The notes: generated from the letters alone by a model not told the origin. A DNA stretch of 64,000 nt from Fragum whitleyi (GCA_948146395.1 OX411548.1:66230907-66294906), one strand, 5' to 3'. Positions 34,925 through 46,495 are shown, numbered from the stretch's first letter. Numbers and translations are program-made.

Positions 34925-35425
34925 CGTGGGAAATATGCGATGATTTTTGGCAAAGTCCGGTGAAAGGTGACCTAGACGGAGATCTAACTCAAGACCCCGG
35001 GATTTTAGATCACAACGGGTCACTGAATGAGCCAAACAGCTCCCGACGTACATATCAACCAACTGTAAGCGGGCCCATTCTACCAATGACGTAATAATGT
35101 TGTCATATCATAACATTCGAAACGGAGAGGTTTAATAGAATTCAACCTAAAACGTCCAAACTTCGACTTATAAAAATGAAACGAAGATAAATCGATTGTT
35201 AATCGTAAACAGTTATCATCTTTTTTATAAAATCAACTAATGTTTCGTGCATCCCCCTCTTTCTACCACCATTCGGAACATCGCTCGTACTTTTCCGTAA
35301 ACTTGAAAGTACCTCGGACGTAAGTGTAGTAATTTTGGGTTAATCTTTGGGTAATTCGGATCCTGGTGTAACGCTTGAAGAAAATCACATTTTGTTAATT
35401 CATTCCGATCTTGTTTGGAGATCTT
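34925..35425. other. Unassigned stretch
   Basis: CCATTCGGAACATCGCTCGT near 35271 resembles a solo end of the 17886-18332 MITE. No gene seen. Confidence 0.35.
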
Positions 35426-35428
35426 TTG

Positions 35429-35660
35429 GGCATTTTATAATTTGATGACAAAACGCAGTAAAACACTGCGTTTTGATATCAAATTATAATATGCCCACTT
35501 TTATTCTTTCGTCGACTTTGTTTTATGCAACGTCACCCTTAACGGGATCGTTGATGTTTGTGACGTCATATAAACCTGTGTGCGAAATGACGCGATTGTA
35601 TGGCCGCGCCCGTATTATTCCCGAGGTCTATTCCGTAGAATCGCCGAGGGTTCCCGATCG
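35429..35660. repeat. Hairpin followed by CCGAGG block
   Basis: The stem (35429-35495) has arms beginning GGGCATTTTATAATTTGATG and running to ACTGCGTTTTGATATCAAAT plus ATGCCC. It is followed by TGTGACGTCATATAAACC and the TTATTCCCGAGGTCTATTCC block shared with 31.14 kb. Probably one dispersed element. Confidence 0.6.
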
Positions 35661-35966
35661 TTTCTACCCCGTCCGAGGAAAAAATATCTGGATACTCCCA
35701 TGGAATTGGACTTCCTCATTATTTCACTTTAATACGATAATTGAAAAATCGAAATTATCGACAAATTGTCTTGTATAAGTTGTTTACAAGAAAACTGAAA
35801 TCTTATATCGGTTTTAGTAATTGGGCTCGCTAATTGGGGTGAGGTATTTACTTTCCTTTAGAGTCCGGGGGACATTGACATGGTCTAACCAATTATCCAA
35901 GTAATTTGTGGATTTTGGCACGTCCTCCACACTCTCTTGTGTTATTGTCCTCTCTCCTGGTTCACT

Positions 35967-36080
35967 ATATAAGTATTGATGCACATTGTTAAATGAATGA
36001 TCAATGGTCGATTTTGTTTATACCTGTATAAACAAAATAGACATTTGGTCATTCACTTCACCTTATGTATCTATATAATT
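35967..36080. repeat. Palindromic MITE of the 34.3-kb family
   Basis: The stem AATGATCAATGGTCGATTTT continues into GTTTATAC and pairs across CTGT with GTATAAACAAAATAGACATT. The family outer arm is seen as TATGTATCTATATA. Confidence 0.7.
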
Positions 36081-36503
36081 CACTTTTTTGACTCGTTGAT
36101 TGAATACATTTTTACACTGAAACGAACTTCTAAACGACCACTTGATTTTTTGCTGAAAAGTAATATTTCCTTTGGTATCTGAATTGAGTCCAATTGTAAA
36201 CGAAAAATCTTTTAAGGAGAAACTCAAATTAATATCGACCCGAGAACTGAGGAAATCAACCTATTTGAAGGTTTTTTCAATAATATGATATATGACACAA
36301 AAAATTCATCGACGTTTGTCACCTTTTTTTATATTATTATTCTGATATCAAAAGTTTGAAAATCATCTAAAATGTGCTACTTTCTTTTTACTTTTGCAAA
36401 AGAGGGTTCCAGTGTTTGATCGTTTGCTACAGATACCAAGAACAAAAATCCAAACTCCTCTTCTTTCAAAATACGTCAAATAGAACAACCATTTATATAA
36501 AAC

Positions 36504-37455
36504 AAGAGGACCATGATGGTCCTAGATCGTTCACCAGAGTCTCTTTGATCCCTGAAACATTACATCAATTAATTATGTTATTATTTATTGTAAATTGTAT
36601 ATTATATTTTGACTTTTAATTTCTAAACATGGTCAATACCATGGACTTCTTTCAGCAAAGAGTAAAAGGAAAATGCATGGACATAGCTCCTACATGAACA
36701 TATGGGCATGCAATGAAAAAACTTCATGAAATACAATTGAATTAAACTTTTATGAAAAGTCCACACCTTCGTCAGAGACCAAGTTTTTAAGATTTCCTCC
36801 TCTGTGTCTATGTAAAATGTAGAGCCCAAATATGACCCCAGGGGCATCACATAAAACATTGGTAGATGTCCTTTATATAATGTAATATATTAATATATAA
36901 TATTACAAACCAAAAGTGGAAGATACCCGCCCTTTTGTTCCAGAGAATAAGATAATTGAATTTCGCTCTTTTATTTAATGTAAAAAGAGTTGCGCCCGGG
37001 TGGAGTCAAAATATGACCCCACTGTTTTGATATGAACAAACTTGGTAGAGGCTCACTAGATAATGCTACATACAAATTGGAAAGTTGTCTGCCTTCTGAA
37101 AAGAAGATTTCCGAAGTTTTTCGCTATTTGATCTATGTTAAAAGGGTTGCGCCCGGGTGGAGCTTAAATATGACCCCAGGGTCTTGATATGAAGAAACAT
37201 TATAGACTCCCACTAGATGATGCTACATACCAAATATGAAACCTGTCTGCCATCTGGTTTCTTTGAAGAAGATATTTGAAGACTTTCCTGTTTTATCCTT
37301 TTTTGTTAAGGATAAAGGGTGAGTTAAGGGTTGATTTCATTTATTTAAACATCTTTGGTAGAGCTTGACTCCAGGAACATTTCTGCCAAGTTTCATCAAG
37401 ATTGGCCCACAACTTTAGGAGGAGAAAATGTTTAAAGAAATTGTGGACGACGGAC
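36504..37455 (+). repeat. Dispersed repeat with AAACAAGAG-hairpin head
   Basis: The head is AACAAGAGGACCATGATGGT, in which GGACCATGATGGTCC is the hairpin. Two or three related units follow with TTGCGCCCGGGTGGAG, ATATGACCCCA and CTAGATAATGCTACATAC. The repeat closes with CCAAGTTTCATCAAGATTGG and GTGGACGACGGACATTGG. This architecture recurs at 45.06, 48.47 and 62.30 kb. Confidence 0.7.
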
Positions 37456-37459
37456 ATTG

Positions 37460-38685
37460 GACTTTGTCGTTTGACAACGAACGTGTAAAAGATGTGGTAA
37501 ATCTTAGAAATTCGCTTCCGTGTATGGTAATCGCAATTCGTATCCGAATTATTCTGTGTTATTATTCATCTGACAGGTCTTGGCTTAGTCGTAACATAAT
37601 TTGGTTAGTTTACTCTTCAATATTTTGGGATATCTAAAAAGTGTGTCGACAATTATATCGTTAACAAGTTACTGTATCCTAAATCCAAATTGATAAAGGT
37701 GCTGAGCAAGAGTGAAAACATTTCATCGTTGGGAACCAAATCCTCGTTGTTTCATCCTGTCCAAGATGGAGTTACGAGGGTTTGCTTTCCCACAAACTAT
37801 TTAACGTTTCATGTCGACTATTTATAAAAGTGAGTGACTATAAAACGCCAATTTACTTTAACTTATAATGCAACGACCCGTTGCTTGAGCCCCGCCTTGT
37901 CAGGGCAAACATTGTGAATTATAAACACTACGAGCCCCCGATATTGTTTCGCGCTCGATTTGCACAATATGTGGGAGCAGGGTTTCTCGATCTTAGAGTT
38001 CGAATTCCAAAGCGCCCAACCGACTTTTGACAAAAGGACTATTTATGCACGCCATGGTAAAAGTAAAATGAAAGTAATGACAATAGTTTAAAATACGATG
38101 GGTTTATTTTTCTTATAAATTTTAAGACTTTTATTCACTACATTTTTAATAAAAATTTTACAGAATTGAGGTTTCATATCACTAGAAATTGTACCTTTTT
38201 TCATTCAAACTTGTCACGACTAATGTACATGTACAGCGTCAATAGTACTCAATTTATCCTTTTGAATTATTTTACGGTCATTTTACAGAATTCTCTCTCA
38301 GGAAGTCCCCATTTGTGGTAAATACTCGAATACTCGTACAGAACTTCTGTAATTGAGAACACAGTTTTTTTTCCAGATGGTACCTTTTTTTCGTGAGATA
38401 TCACATTTATGAAAGGTAAGAGTGGAATTTGTAATCCTGAAAATGATTTGGTCATTTTTAAATTCAAAAGTGTTTTGCGCGGACCCATTTTATGCGCAAA
38501 ACTTTTGATATAGCATATGGGTTCTTTTGTTTATTTTATTTTTAACGCCACTTTTAACAGTTTTACAGCTATATCGCGCGTGTGGGAGTTAAAAAGAAAC
38601 ATTAGTAGGGGAAATACGTACGTTTGGACTATCGGTAAGTCGGAAGAAAAGACGGAACATATGCTGTCAATATACAAAAACATTG
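37460..38685. other. Unassigned stretch
   Basis: An imperfect hairpin (GAACCAAATCCTCGTTG with ACGAGGGTTTGCTTTC) lies near 37733-37793. A short one (AAAAGTGTTTTGCGC with GCGCAAAACTTTTG) lies at about 38466-38509. No gene recognised. Confidence 0.4.
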
Positions 38686-38688
38686 TCC

Positions 38689-38950
38689 GCCGTCATAGCG
38701 CAGTTTGAAGCACGTCAGACTAACATTTGAAAAAAAGGTTCCGATTTCGATTCCTGACGGCAGTATCCATTTTTCCGACTATTTGTCTTCAAACAATGGA
38801 TTGGTAATCGTAGACCTATGAGGAATAGCAGCTGGAGGCTAGGAAAAGACGTCATGGTTGTACTATGTGAGAAATGACACGAATCTGTTGATAGATGCTG
38901 AAGCCGACTAACTTAAAGATTGTTGAAATCGACGTAAAATCCTATTAAAA
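38689..38950 (+). mobile_element. tRNA-derived SINE with Asp-type head (copy 2)
   Basis: The head GCCGTCATAGCGCAG is followed by a decayed anticodon arm and TTCGATTCCTGACGGC. The body matches copy 1 in TTTTCCGACTATTTGTCT, ATCGTAGACCTATG, TAGCAGCTGGAGGCTAGG and the ATGGTTGTACT block. It is more diverged than copy 1. Confidence 0.75.
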
Positions 38951-38984
38951 CAAACAAATACAACCACATTAGACAGCGTCTAAA

Positions 38985-39070
38985 ATGACACACTGCTTTG
39001 CACGTTAGTCCACGTGCAAAGCAGTGTGTCAATTCTTAAACGCTTCGTGAACATTTTCATCCTTTATCAG
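38985..39070. repeat. CTTTGCACGTGCAAAG MITE (copy 4)
   Basis: ACACTGCTTTGCACG pairs with CGTGCAAAGCAGTGT. The right arm has CGTGAACATTTTCATCCT as in copy 3. Confidence 0.7.
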
Positions 39071-39074
39071 TAAT

Positions 39075-40115
39075 GGAGGACATAATTGATAGAATTCATT
39101 TCAACCCATATTGTTGATTTACGGAATTGCCAGCGTCATTGATCGTGTAATTGCGTTATTAAAAATTGAGTCATTTTTATTGTCAAAATCAAAGACAATC
39201 TCTTGTCATTGCTACACGTATTGACAGTTTATGGGCCACTAAAACTTATGAGTTTTTGTCGCTCGTTCATTAGATATTTTTTTAAATTTAAAATAATGTT
39301 CCCAAAACTCATTGGGAATGTGTGAAAGGGTTATGGATTTCTTTTTTGTAACAATTAAACACAACTAAGTTTATTTGTTATTTATTTATTGAACATACTT
39401 AACTAATTATTTCTAGAAATTGCTATATTCATTTATATTGCACATTATCCCTTTTAAAATTGTGGAATGAAGAAATAAAATAATGCCAATACAAATTTTA
39501 AGTCGATTGGCCTACAATTTTACAATTTGAAAGTTTCATTCTAAACTCGATTCAGAAACTTTTAACTTTGCAAATTAGAACGGCAAATCGTCATTGGGCG
39601 ACAAAAACCTGCTAACTACAGCTTAATTAAGCTGTAGTTACGGGATTTTGACCGCCCGAGTGACAAAATAGCATGTTCGGATTAAAGAACTAAGTTGATA
39701 AGAACTTGTAACCACGTCCTTATATATTTTAAGAAGCCGACAATATTTACGTTAATCTAATTAGTCAATTATTTTGTTGTATGAAACGTTTGAAGTTGCC
39801 AGGATTAATAATTAATTCTTTAATCCTATGAGCAGACATGCTTTTTGTCTAATAAGGTTTTATTTATTCCAAATATCGTGTCACGTGATCATAGCCATAG
39901 TTATTCAATAAACTAAGATTGGTATTCATTTAGCTTGAACAAAAAGTATAAAATTCAATGAAAAAAGGAAATAAATTCTTACAACATATGGAGAAATAAT
40001 TTTAAAGTCTTTCAATAAGTTTACTGAATATGACAACCCCCTAAACCTAGTTGCTTGAATAAATTAATGAATAAATGAATAAGTAAATGAATAAATGTGT
40101 AAATTAATTAATTAA
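39075..40115. other. Unassigned AT-rich stretch with one perfect palindrome
   Basis: A 28-bp perfect palindrome at 39613-39640 has TAACTACAGC arms and a TTAATTAA centre. AATA/AATG-rich simple sequence lies at about 40055-40110. No gene seen. Confidence 0.45.
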
Positions 40116-40119
40116 AACG

Positions 40120-40230
40120 TTCGCGACACGCTTGAAAATGACCTCTCGGTTTGCACGCATAACAACGTGCAAAGAGGGAAATCTTTCTAAAACGATCGGA
40201 AGGTTTGACTTCCCTTTTTCCAGGACGGTC
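40120..40230. repeat. CTTTGCACGTGCAAAG MITE (copy 5)
   Basis: ACCTCTCGGTTTGCACG and CGTGCAAAGAGGGAA form the core stem, with degraded flanks. Confidence 0.55.
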
Positions 40231-40234
40231 CATA

Positions 40235-40600
40235 TTTTTAAAGTTTCAATCATTTTACATTCACTTTATAATGAACTGATAAAACAGACTAATATCAGAT
40301 ATATATATATAAAAAAATGCTCCGGTTGAAAATGTGAATACATGTATCTAAATGTCCTAAAAGATATATTGCAAAATTGTACAAAAGCTCATCCGTTCAT
40401 CTTTGTTGAATCTATCTTGTATATAATTTCCTGTCCCGTGCTCTTGAACTTTCCCCATCGACATTGTCCTTCCGCTGCATTGGAGCACTTCATTTCACAC
40501 GATGTTCTTACTAACGTATCCAATCATAGCCTATGTCTTTCTTCATTATAGGAACGGCTTTCGACTCGAGTCATCTTACCGAACTCCAAGAATAGATAAT
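40235..40600. other. Unassigned stretch downstream of the minus-strand gene
   Basis: Probably the 3' side of the gene at 40608-40994. No repeat recognised and no polyadenylation signal assigned. Confidence 0.3.
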
Positions 40601-40607
40601 CCTGTCC

Positions 40608-40994
40608 TCATCTTTTTTTCAGAATAGACTTTCCAGGTGGGGATATGGATCGTGATCGATCATTATCGGTCTGTACCGTATCTTCGTTATCGTCTGTTGA
40701 TTTGATCTCCATCAGAACTTGTCGAAACAGATCGGAACCATTCGGAATGTCTCCGCGGTTTAACGATAAAAGTTTAAAGTTCGGCGTCTTTTTGCCCCGC
40801 TTTAACGAGTCCATTTTCTTGGTCTGTCTAGCATCAGCCTTATTCTCGTCCTCACTGTCGCTAAAATGCACCTTTTTACGACTTCCCTTCATGCTGAGAA
40901 CAGAATCACAGTCACTCTCGCTGTCCTCGCCCAGATCAAGACTGTGGTGTAAGAAAAACTTTGCCTTCATTTTGTCCTTAAATACGTGATACAT
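40608..40994 (-). CDS. Small acidic PP1-docking-motif protein, apparently intronless
   Basis: The open frame gives 128 residues from an ATG at 40994, with an in-frame TGA nine bases upstream and no good splice acceptor there. The sequence is highly charged and looks disordered. Residues about 41-50 read KKVHFSDSED: KVHF fits the RVxF docking motif for protein phosphatase 1, followed by an acidic stretch suited to casein kinase 2. The C-terminus reads PPGKSILKKR, where SILK is the second known PP1-docking motif. Having both is characteristic of PP1 regulators as a class; in most known ones SILK precedes RVxF, and here the order is reversed. I do not recognise the family. Function as a PP1 regulator is inference. 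It might instead be the last exon of a longer gene, or a retrocopy. Confidence 0.55.
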   Translation of the reverse strand: MYHVFKDKMKAKFFLHHSLDLGEDSESDCDSVLSMKGSRKKVHFSDSEDENKADARQTKKMDSLKRGKKTPNFKLLSLNRGDIPNGSDLFRQVLMEIKSTDDNEDTVQTDNDRSRSISPPGKSILKKR

Positions 40995-40999
40995 TGTAC

Positions 41000-41745
41000 A
41001 TCAATTATGGATGTAATCTAAGTCCACGCACTAGTTCAACTCACAGATATTCTCCGGTACAGTTTACGTACTTTGTGTATGTGAAATTCGGTGATTCAGC
41101 ACAGAAAAGTCTGTTAATCCACGACGAATTAAATTCTTTAATTGTTTCGTTGCATGCAATGATGATGTCAATACATAAGGTTCGACTCGGTCTGTTTAAA
41201 AAACACACTATTAGTTTCCCCCTCAAAACAAAACAACGATAAACGAATATCAAAGTTACAACAATTTATCTTCCCGTGTCCTTCTATTTTCCACTTATTT
41301 GTATAAGTTTAATTGTCATAAACATGCATTTCATTCAGTTTCTATAATCAAATTTCATTTAATCTATACAATTCAGTTCCACAATCTTACATACAGAGAT
41401 GATCTGATTATAAAAAGTTAACTGCTCGACTGTAGGTTAAATACCTCCGAACAATGAATGGATGACTACGTTATGAAAGTACAATGTAAATATTGGAACC
41501 CTTCCAGAGTGTACGTCAGAGAAGGTTTGGATTACGCTACTATCGGCTATTTGGCTTTATACCAAATAATATGTAATGGATTTCATTAATAGCAGTAAAT
41601 GAGCCACATTAATCATTTTTAAGTATGACAAAACTGTCCTTGAATCAAAATGAACTCGAGAAAAATATAATCATCGTTGGTAATCCCTATTTGCTGATTT
41701 GAGGATTGAAGGGACGGAAACCATGCACTTTATTATTTTTGGATA
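41000..41745. other. Unassigned stretch upstream of the small gene
   Basis: Would hold the promoter of the minus-strand gene; no TATA box or other element is assigned. The phrase TTGGATTACGCTACTATCGG near 41528 recurs near 42894, so part is a dispersed repeat. Confidence 0.35.
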
Positions 41746-41747
41746 AA

Positions 41748-41991
41748 TATGAGCCTGTGCGTGAGATCTCAAACCAATCCAAATATGCGTAACGCAAAGA
41801 CTCTGACCAGCCTGTGCATCCGCACAGTCTGGCCAGAGTCTTCACTATGCATTTTGTAGCTAGATAAGGTCTTAAAGTATCTGTTGACCATCAAAGTACT
41901 TTATATTTACAGTATGTGGCTGTTAATGCTGCTAAATGTTTGCACCTTAAGCACATTTCAAATTGTTGAAAGTGTCACGCACAGGCTCATA
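41748..41991. repeat. TATGAGCCTGTGCGTGA-ended MITE (copy 3)
   Basis: The termini TATGAGCCTGTGCGTGA and TCACGCACAGGCTCATA are perfectly complementary over 17 bp. The core is CCAGCCTGTGCATCCGCACA with GTCTGGCC. It is 244 bp long, the best-preserved copy. Confidence 0.8.
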
Positions 41992-42016
41992 TGTTATTCA
42001 AAAACTATATCAAAAC

Positions 42017-42076
42017 CACTTATTATCAATAGTATTGTTTATCCAGTTGTTTGACAATACTATTGATAATGAGTGG
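42017..42076. repeat. Hairpin with 23-bp arms
   Basis: CCACTTATTATCAATAGTAT then TGT pairs with ACAATACTATTGATAATGAG then TGG, with one mismatch, around a 14-bp loop. Confidence 0.8.
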
Positions 42077-42591
42077 GGGAAACTGAAGACCGGTCAATAA
42101 ACTTTTTCAATATTGTTAATAATATAGAGGATATTGAATGAGTTGTCATTAAATATCAAATTTCTTCAAAGAGGCATTTATAAACAGCTAAAAAAGGCCT
42201 TTTCGAGTTAAAGGCCTTGTTTTTACCTTTTTTAGCTAGCGAGTTTAATTCATTTGGTAGATAATTAGCACAAATTTGATATTCTATCAATCTTACAATA
42301 TGACCGGAATATTTGCGATAGAAACATGAAATTTGTGGAAATTTATCGATTCTTCATATTCCGCATAACAGATTACGCCGTTCCCAGAATGACATCATTA
42401 CATCGATTATGACGTCATTTTCAGGATCACAAAACAACACAATTTCATTTAAATCAGATCCACTGTATTGTCTACCGCTACTCCCCTGCCTACGTATCAA
42501 CGGAGAGATAGCGTAGTGGTTTCTAAGAGATGATTTTCATGAAATTGTAAATTTATAAATTTAGTATTGCTATACGCTCTCAGCTCATTTT

Positions 42592-42811
42592 GTCAGCCCG
42601 ATTAGCTCAGTCTGTAGAGCACTGGACTCCAAAACAACTGAAGTTTGATCGGATGGGTTTGATTCCCCGGCTGTCACACTTAAAAAACTAATTGTCTTTT
42701 CGGATGAGACATTAAACCAAGGTCCCGTGAAACGGTGCTTTTCCGTTTTCTGGGGGCTTCGCTCATATGAGCATATCCTAGGGTATTGACGATAAACAAA
42801 CGGAAGTAAAT
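42592..42811 (+). mobile_element. tRNA-derived SINE with a GGATGAGACATTAAACC body
   Basis: The head has the A-box-like TTAGCTCAGTCTGTAGAGCA and a B-box-like GGGTTTGATTCCCC; the anticodon arm is disrupted. The body carries TTTTCGGATGAGACATTAAA followed by CCAAGGTCCCGTG. I recall this type of central domain from widespread SINEs of fish and invertebrates (possibly V-type), but the name is not certain. No target duplication was confirmed. Confidence 0.65.
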
Positions 42812-43228
42812 ACACACTCTATCTCATTTGCATAATTAATTCACATGTGTAATAACACCCCACCATGTAATATCGGTGTACGTTTGAGAAATTTTGGATT
42901 ACACTACTATCGGCTTTATACCAATTTATATTTAAAAAGTTTTCTTTTATATCAGTAAATCAGCAAAATTAATCATTTGTAAATACGACAAAGCTGTAAT
43001 TGAACAACAGGCCTAAATAAGCCTTATACAATAAACTATAAAAAGATAATGAAAAATGAAACGATGGCATGTGACTTGAATTTAAAGTGCATCATTTTTA
43101 ACTCAAGGAAAAAAAATATCGTAAGTGGCAATCCTGGCGTGCTGATTTGCGGATCAAAAGGGCAAAAAAATGCACATGATTTTGGTCCAAAAATATTGAA
43201 TAGATAATAATGATCTTTATAATATAAC

Positions 43229-43545
43229 CGACGTCGCCGGAGTGAAATAATCCCGTTGGATATTTTTGATATTACACGGGTGTTATCACACTAGTGGAAT
43301 AACTATGCAAATGAGCTCATGGCAAAATGACGCCATAATCTATGTTTTGTGACGTCATTTTGAAACGGCGTTTCGCGGAAAATTGAAACGTTGAATTTCA
43401 AGAATTTTGACGATTTTGCGGTAAAATTCGAGTCGTATTATAAACAGAATATAAAATTTGTGCTCATAAAATACAAAATTTATTAAACTCGTCATCAAAA
43501 ACAGATAAAAACTCGGCGCAGCCTCGTTTTTATCTGTTTATAGAT
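43229..43545 (+). repeat. ACCGACGTCGC dispersed repeat (copy 2)
   Basis: Matches 31863-32330: GAGTGAAATAATCCCGTTGG, ATTACACGGGTGTTATCACA, CTAGTGGAATAACTATGCAA, TGTGACGTCATTTTG and ACAAAATTTATTAAACTCGT. The right part is a hairpin, ACAGATAAAAACTCGG with CCTCGTTTTTATCTGT. Confidence 0.7.
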
Positions 43546-43789
43546 GACTCGTTTAATAACATCACATAGGCCCTTTTTCCATGACGCAGTAACGTATCAC
43601 AAAGAAAGAAATTGGAGAGAGGTCCGTCTAAAGAACCTTTATCCTGACCACAATACATGTAACACATATCAAAAAATTAATGTCAGAAAAGGACATATAT
43701 TTTTTTATCACTCCAATTGGTTCCTTTTTTCATTGACTCGACGAAACCCATGGCAAGCATATCTCGAGGTTCATTAAAGTTCAGTTTTG

Positions 43790-44800
43790 CTGATTCTGAT
43801 CAGAAGTTTCAGAGGAAAAGACATATTACTCATGGGGCCATTTTTGGTAAATCGATAGCCCCTAGCACCAATAAAATCAGCAGAGAGTAGATTTTACGAA
43901 AGCATCTGGCAGGACATGCCCAAAGCATAATTTCTGTGCAGTTTGTTAAATTTCTGACAAGTAGTTCCAGAGAAGATAATTTTATATTTCACCATAAGGG
44001 GGCTATTTTTGGATGACGCCATGGCCAGTAGCACGAAGTTAGCTCATTCGGAACTCCACTCGGCTAATCCTGACGATCAACCTCGGATGTACAAAGACGG
44101 ACTATCTTTAAAAATTACGGGAAAACCTTGGAAAAACTCGATGACGTCAGTTAAAATGGCGTTAGCCCTCGAAACTGTGAGTGAAAAAATTCGACGTCGC
44201 CAACGCTACTCGTTTAAGTCACTGACGTGAAACCATCATATCCTCTTATAAATATCTTTAGATTCTTAAAAATCTTAATTTTTGAGAATGAATCGTCATT
44301 CTCAAAATTAAGATTTTTCAGCCGTTGTTTAATGTAAAAGATATAGATCTACATTGCTATTTTTTCGTACACTGTTTCCGCCTAACAAAATTGCACGATT
44401 TTGTTACATACCCATCCGCCTTACATACAACCGAGGTCTATTGCAGTTTACGGAAATGGCCGAGTGATGTTCAGAGTGGCATGTCCCAAGCATCATTCAA
44501 GTGCAGTTTGGTTGAATTTGGTCCAATTGTTCTAGTTTAAAAAAAAAACACACCACACAAGGCCAGTTTTGGATGACGTAACAGCCCAAAGCTACCAATT
44601 TATTTACACGATCAGGATTGAATGAAGAAATCTGAAAGAGCATGTCCCAAGGGGCAATCCCACGAAGTTTGGTTGAGTTTGCCCACTAGTTTCGAAGAGG
44701 AAGAGTTTTCTTTCCTTTATTTAACCAATTGGGCCATTTTTTAATGACACAACAGTCCGTTGCTTTGTGTTCGTTCTTTGGTGAATGCATTAATACAATT
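43790..44800 (+). repeat. Dispersed repeat split by a MITE
   Basis: Loose units carry GGGCCATTTTTGG, CATGTCCCAAGCATCATTCA, TGCAGTTTGGTTGAATTTGG and an AGAGGAAAAGA word. The second unit is interrupted by the MITE at 44045-44478: the host text runs from AAGTTAGCT into GCATGTCCCAAGC on the far side. The open frames across it are chance frames. Confidence 0.55.
44045..44478. mobile_element. MITE, second copy of the 17886-18332 family
   Basis: Starts CATTCGGAACTCCACTCGGC and shares long blocks with the first copy, such as GATCAACCTCGGATGTACA and CGACGTCGCCAACG, and the AATTTTTGAGAATGA hairpin. It ends GAGTGATGTTCAGAGTG. No clear target duplication is visible. Confidence 0.75.
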
Positions 44801-45061
44801 TGTCACATAGGCAATCAGCTTTAGGTCTTATCCACACTAAAGCGTATGAATACCTTTGTGCGCGCCTTTTCAAATGTGTGGGTACCTTTGAGACCTAAAT
44901 CAGCCTGTGTATCCGCATTGTCTCATGTAGGTCTTTACTACGCGATAAATAGATAAGATTCGTAGAAATGTTTTTGCCGGTCTCACCCTTTGAACACACG
45001 GTACACCCCTTCAGATATTAATACGTTATCTATCTGCAAAATAAACTCAAATGAACATGAA

Positions 45062-45490
45062 ACAAGAGCATCGCCTACGGGTGCAAACAAACTTTTGACA
45101 AAATTTCATTGAAATCGGTCAAGTGGTTTACAAGGAGACGCCGTTTAAAGATTCCATAGTGAAGAAATGCTACGCACTGCCACGCCCATATCTATAGAAA
45201 TATTGCGAATAATTTTGGAAGAGGTGAGCCAAGAAACATTTTGACAAGGAAGAGAAGTTTTGAGAACAATGACGGCACACGACGGATGACGGACTCAGGA
45301 TGACGGTAAAAAGCTCCTATTGAGCACGTTGTGCTCGGATGAGCTAAAAACAACAAAATTAGAATATTTTCAAAAGGAGATTATAAAATGATTGGCAGGA
45401 ATGCTTTAAAACCTTAACACTCAAATTGTTGACGTCTGACGACAGACGACGCACATTCAATGATCACAAAAGCTCACCTTGAGCACGATG
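45062..45490 (-). repeat. Two heads of AAACAAGAG/AGCTCACC-type repeats in opposite orientation
   Basis: AAACAAGAGCATCGCCTACG opens a repeat with TTTCATTGAAATCGGTCAAG and a GACGGCACACGACGGATGAC tail, ending in GAGCACGTTGTGCTCGGATG. A second fragment (about 45420-45490) ends with CACAAAAGCTCACCTTGAGC, the complement of the head at 20.57 kb. Confidence 0.6.
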
Positions 45491-46015
45491 TACGATTTTT
45501 CCCATTAACATCTGGGTTGTGTCCGCTATATTTTATGTCAATAACGACCCCAAAAACGTACATTTTACGTAATAACATGTTACAAAAAAACACAAGAAAA
45601 TCAGAATTATTGAATACTTTGTCCTTAGATAACTCTGTGTGTCTTTGTTTGAATAGGTTTTTACGCCGCTAATTACACTTTTTCAGATAAATAAAGGCGG
45701 TTGTAGCGTAGCACCTTACTATTGACTGCTGGTATTTCTCTCGCCACTACGCACTTTCTCAGTCTCGAGCATCTTCACGAGTCAAGGGGTGTCATATCGA
45801 TAGCTTTTTCATGGAAAAATAAAAAGGTACGAACGTATACAAGCCTTGGTACGGCAAAATGAGCCCACAGCTGCTATCCCATTTCTATTTACGTAAAAAC
45901 AAAAAGCCACATGATCTATCTAAAATTTATTTCGTGAAAAGATTGGTTGATATATGCATGATTTTGATGAAAGTCAATTTACAATTAAATATCATTCGCA
46001 TACATACAAAAATAC
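45491..46015. other. Unassigned stretch
   Basis: No gene, RNA or repeat recognised. Confidence 0.35.
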
Positions 46016-46020
46016 ATATT

Positions 46021-46283
46021 TGCGACCCGTCACGCGAAAAGGGACCATCTGGGAACTTCGTAAAATACATATTTGAAATAGAGATTAGTTCTCAAACAGG
46101 CCAACCAAAGGTCGCATTTCAAAAATTCTTTCAAGGGGAGGCAGATTGATTATCCAGAAAAAATTCAGAAAATTAGTACAGTGTGAAAAGTTTCGACTGT
46201 AGTCAGTCTACGCAATCCACGCAGCCTGACAAGGGTCGACACTTCATGCACGTCCCAGATGGTACTTTTTCGCGTGACGGGCA
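46021..46283. repeat. 263-bp MITE with CCCGTCACGCGAAAA termini
   Basis: The left end is TGCGACCCGTCACGCGAAAA followed by GGGACCATCTGGGA. The right end is the complement, ending CGCGTGACGGGCA. The centre again has the CAGTCTACGC/GCAGCCTGAC hairpin core. Remnants lie near 25.99, 30.58, 32.92 and 46.88 kb. Confidence 0.75.
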
Positions 46284-46495
46284 ACATTTGTATTTCTAAA
46301 ACGAACTATCTGTGTGAAAACATGAAAGAACCGGAATAAAACAGACACCAAGCGGTATTATCTTAGCCGAACCTTCCCTTTTCGACATGTTTTCATATTT
46401 ATTAGTTACATATTCATAAAAATTGCATAAATTGAACTTATTGCAAACCAACCCCTAAATCCAAAGTTACACGTGAAAATGAATGAATACATATG

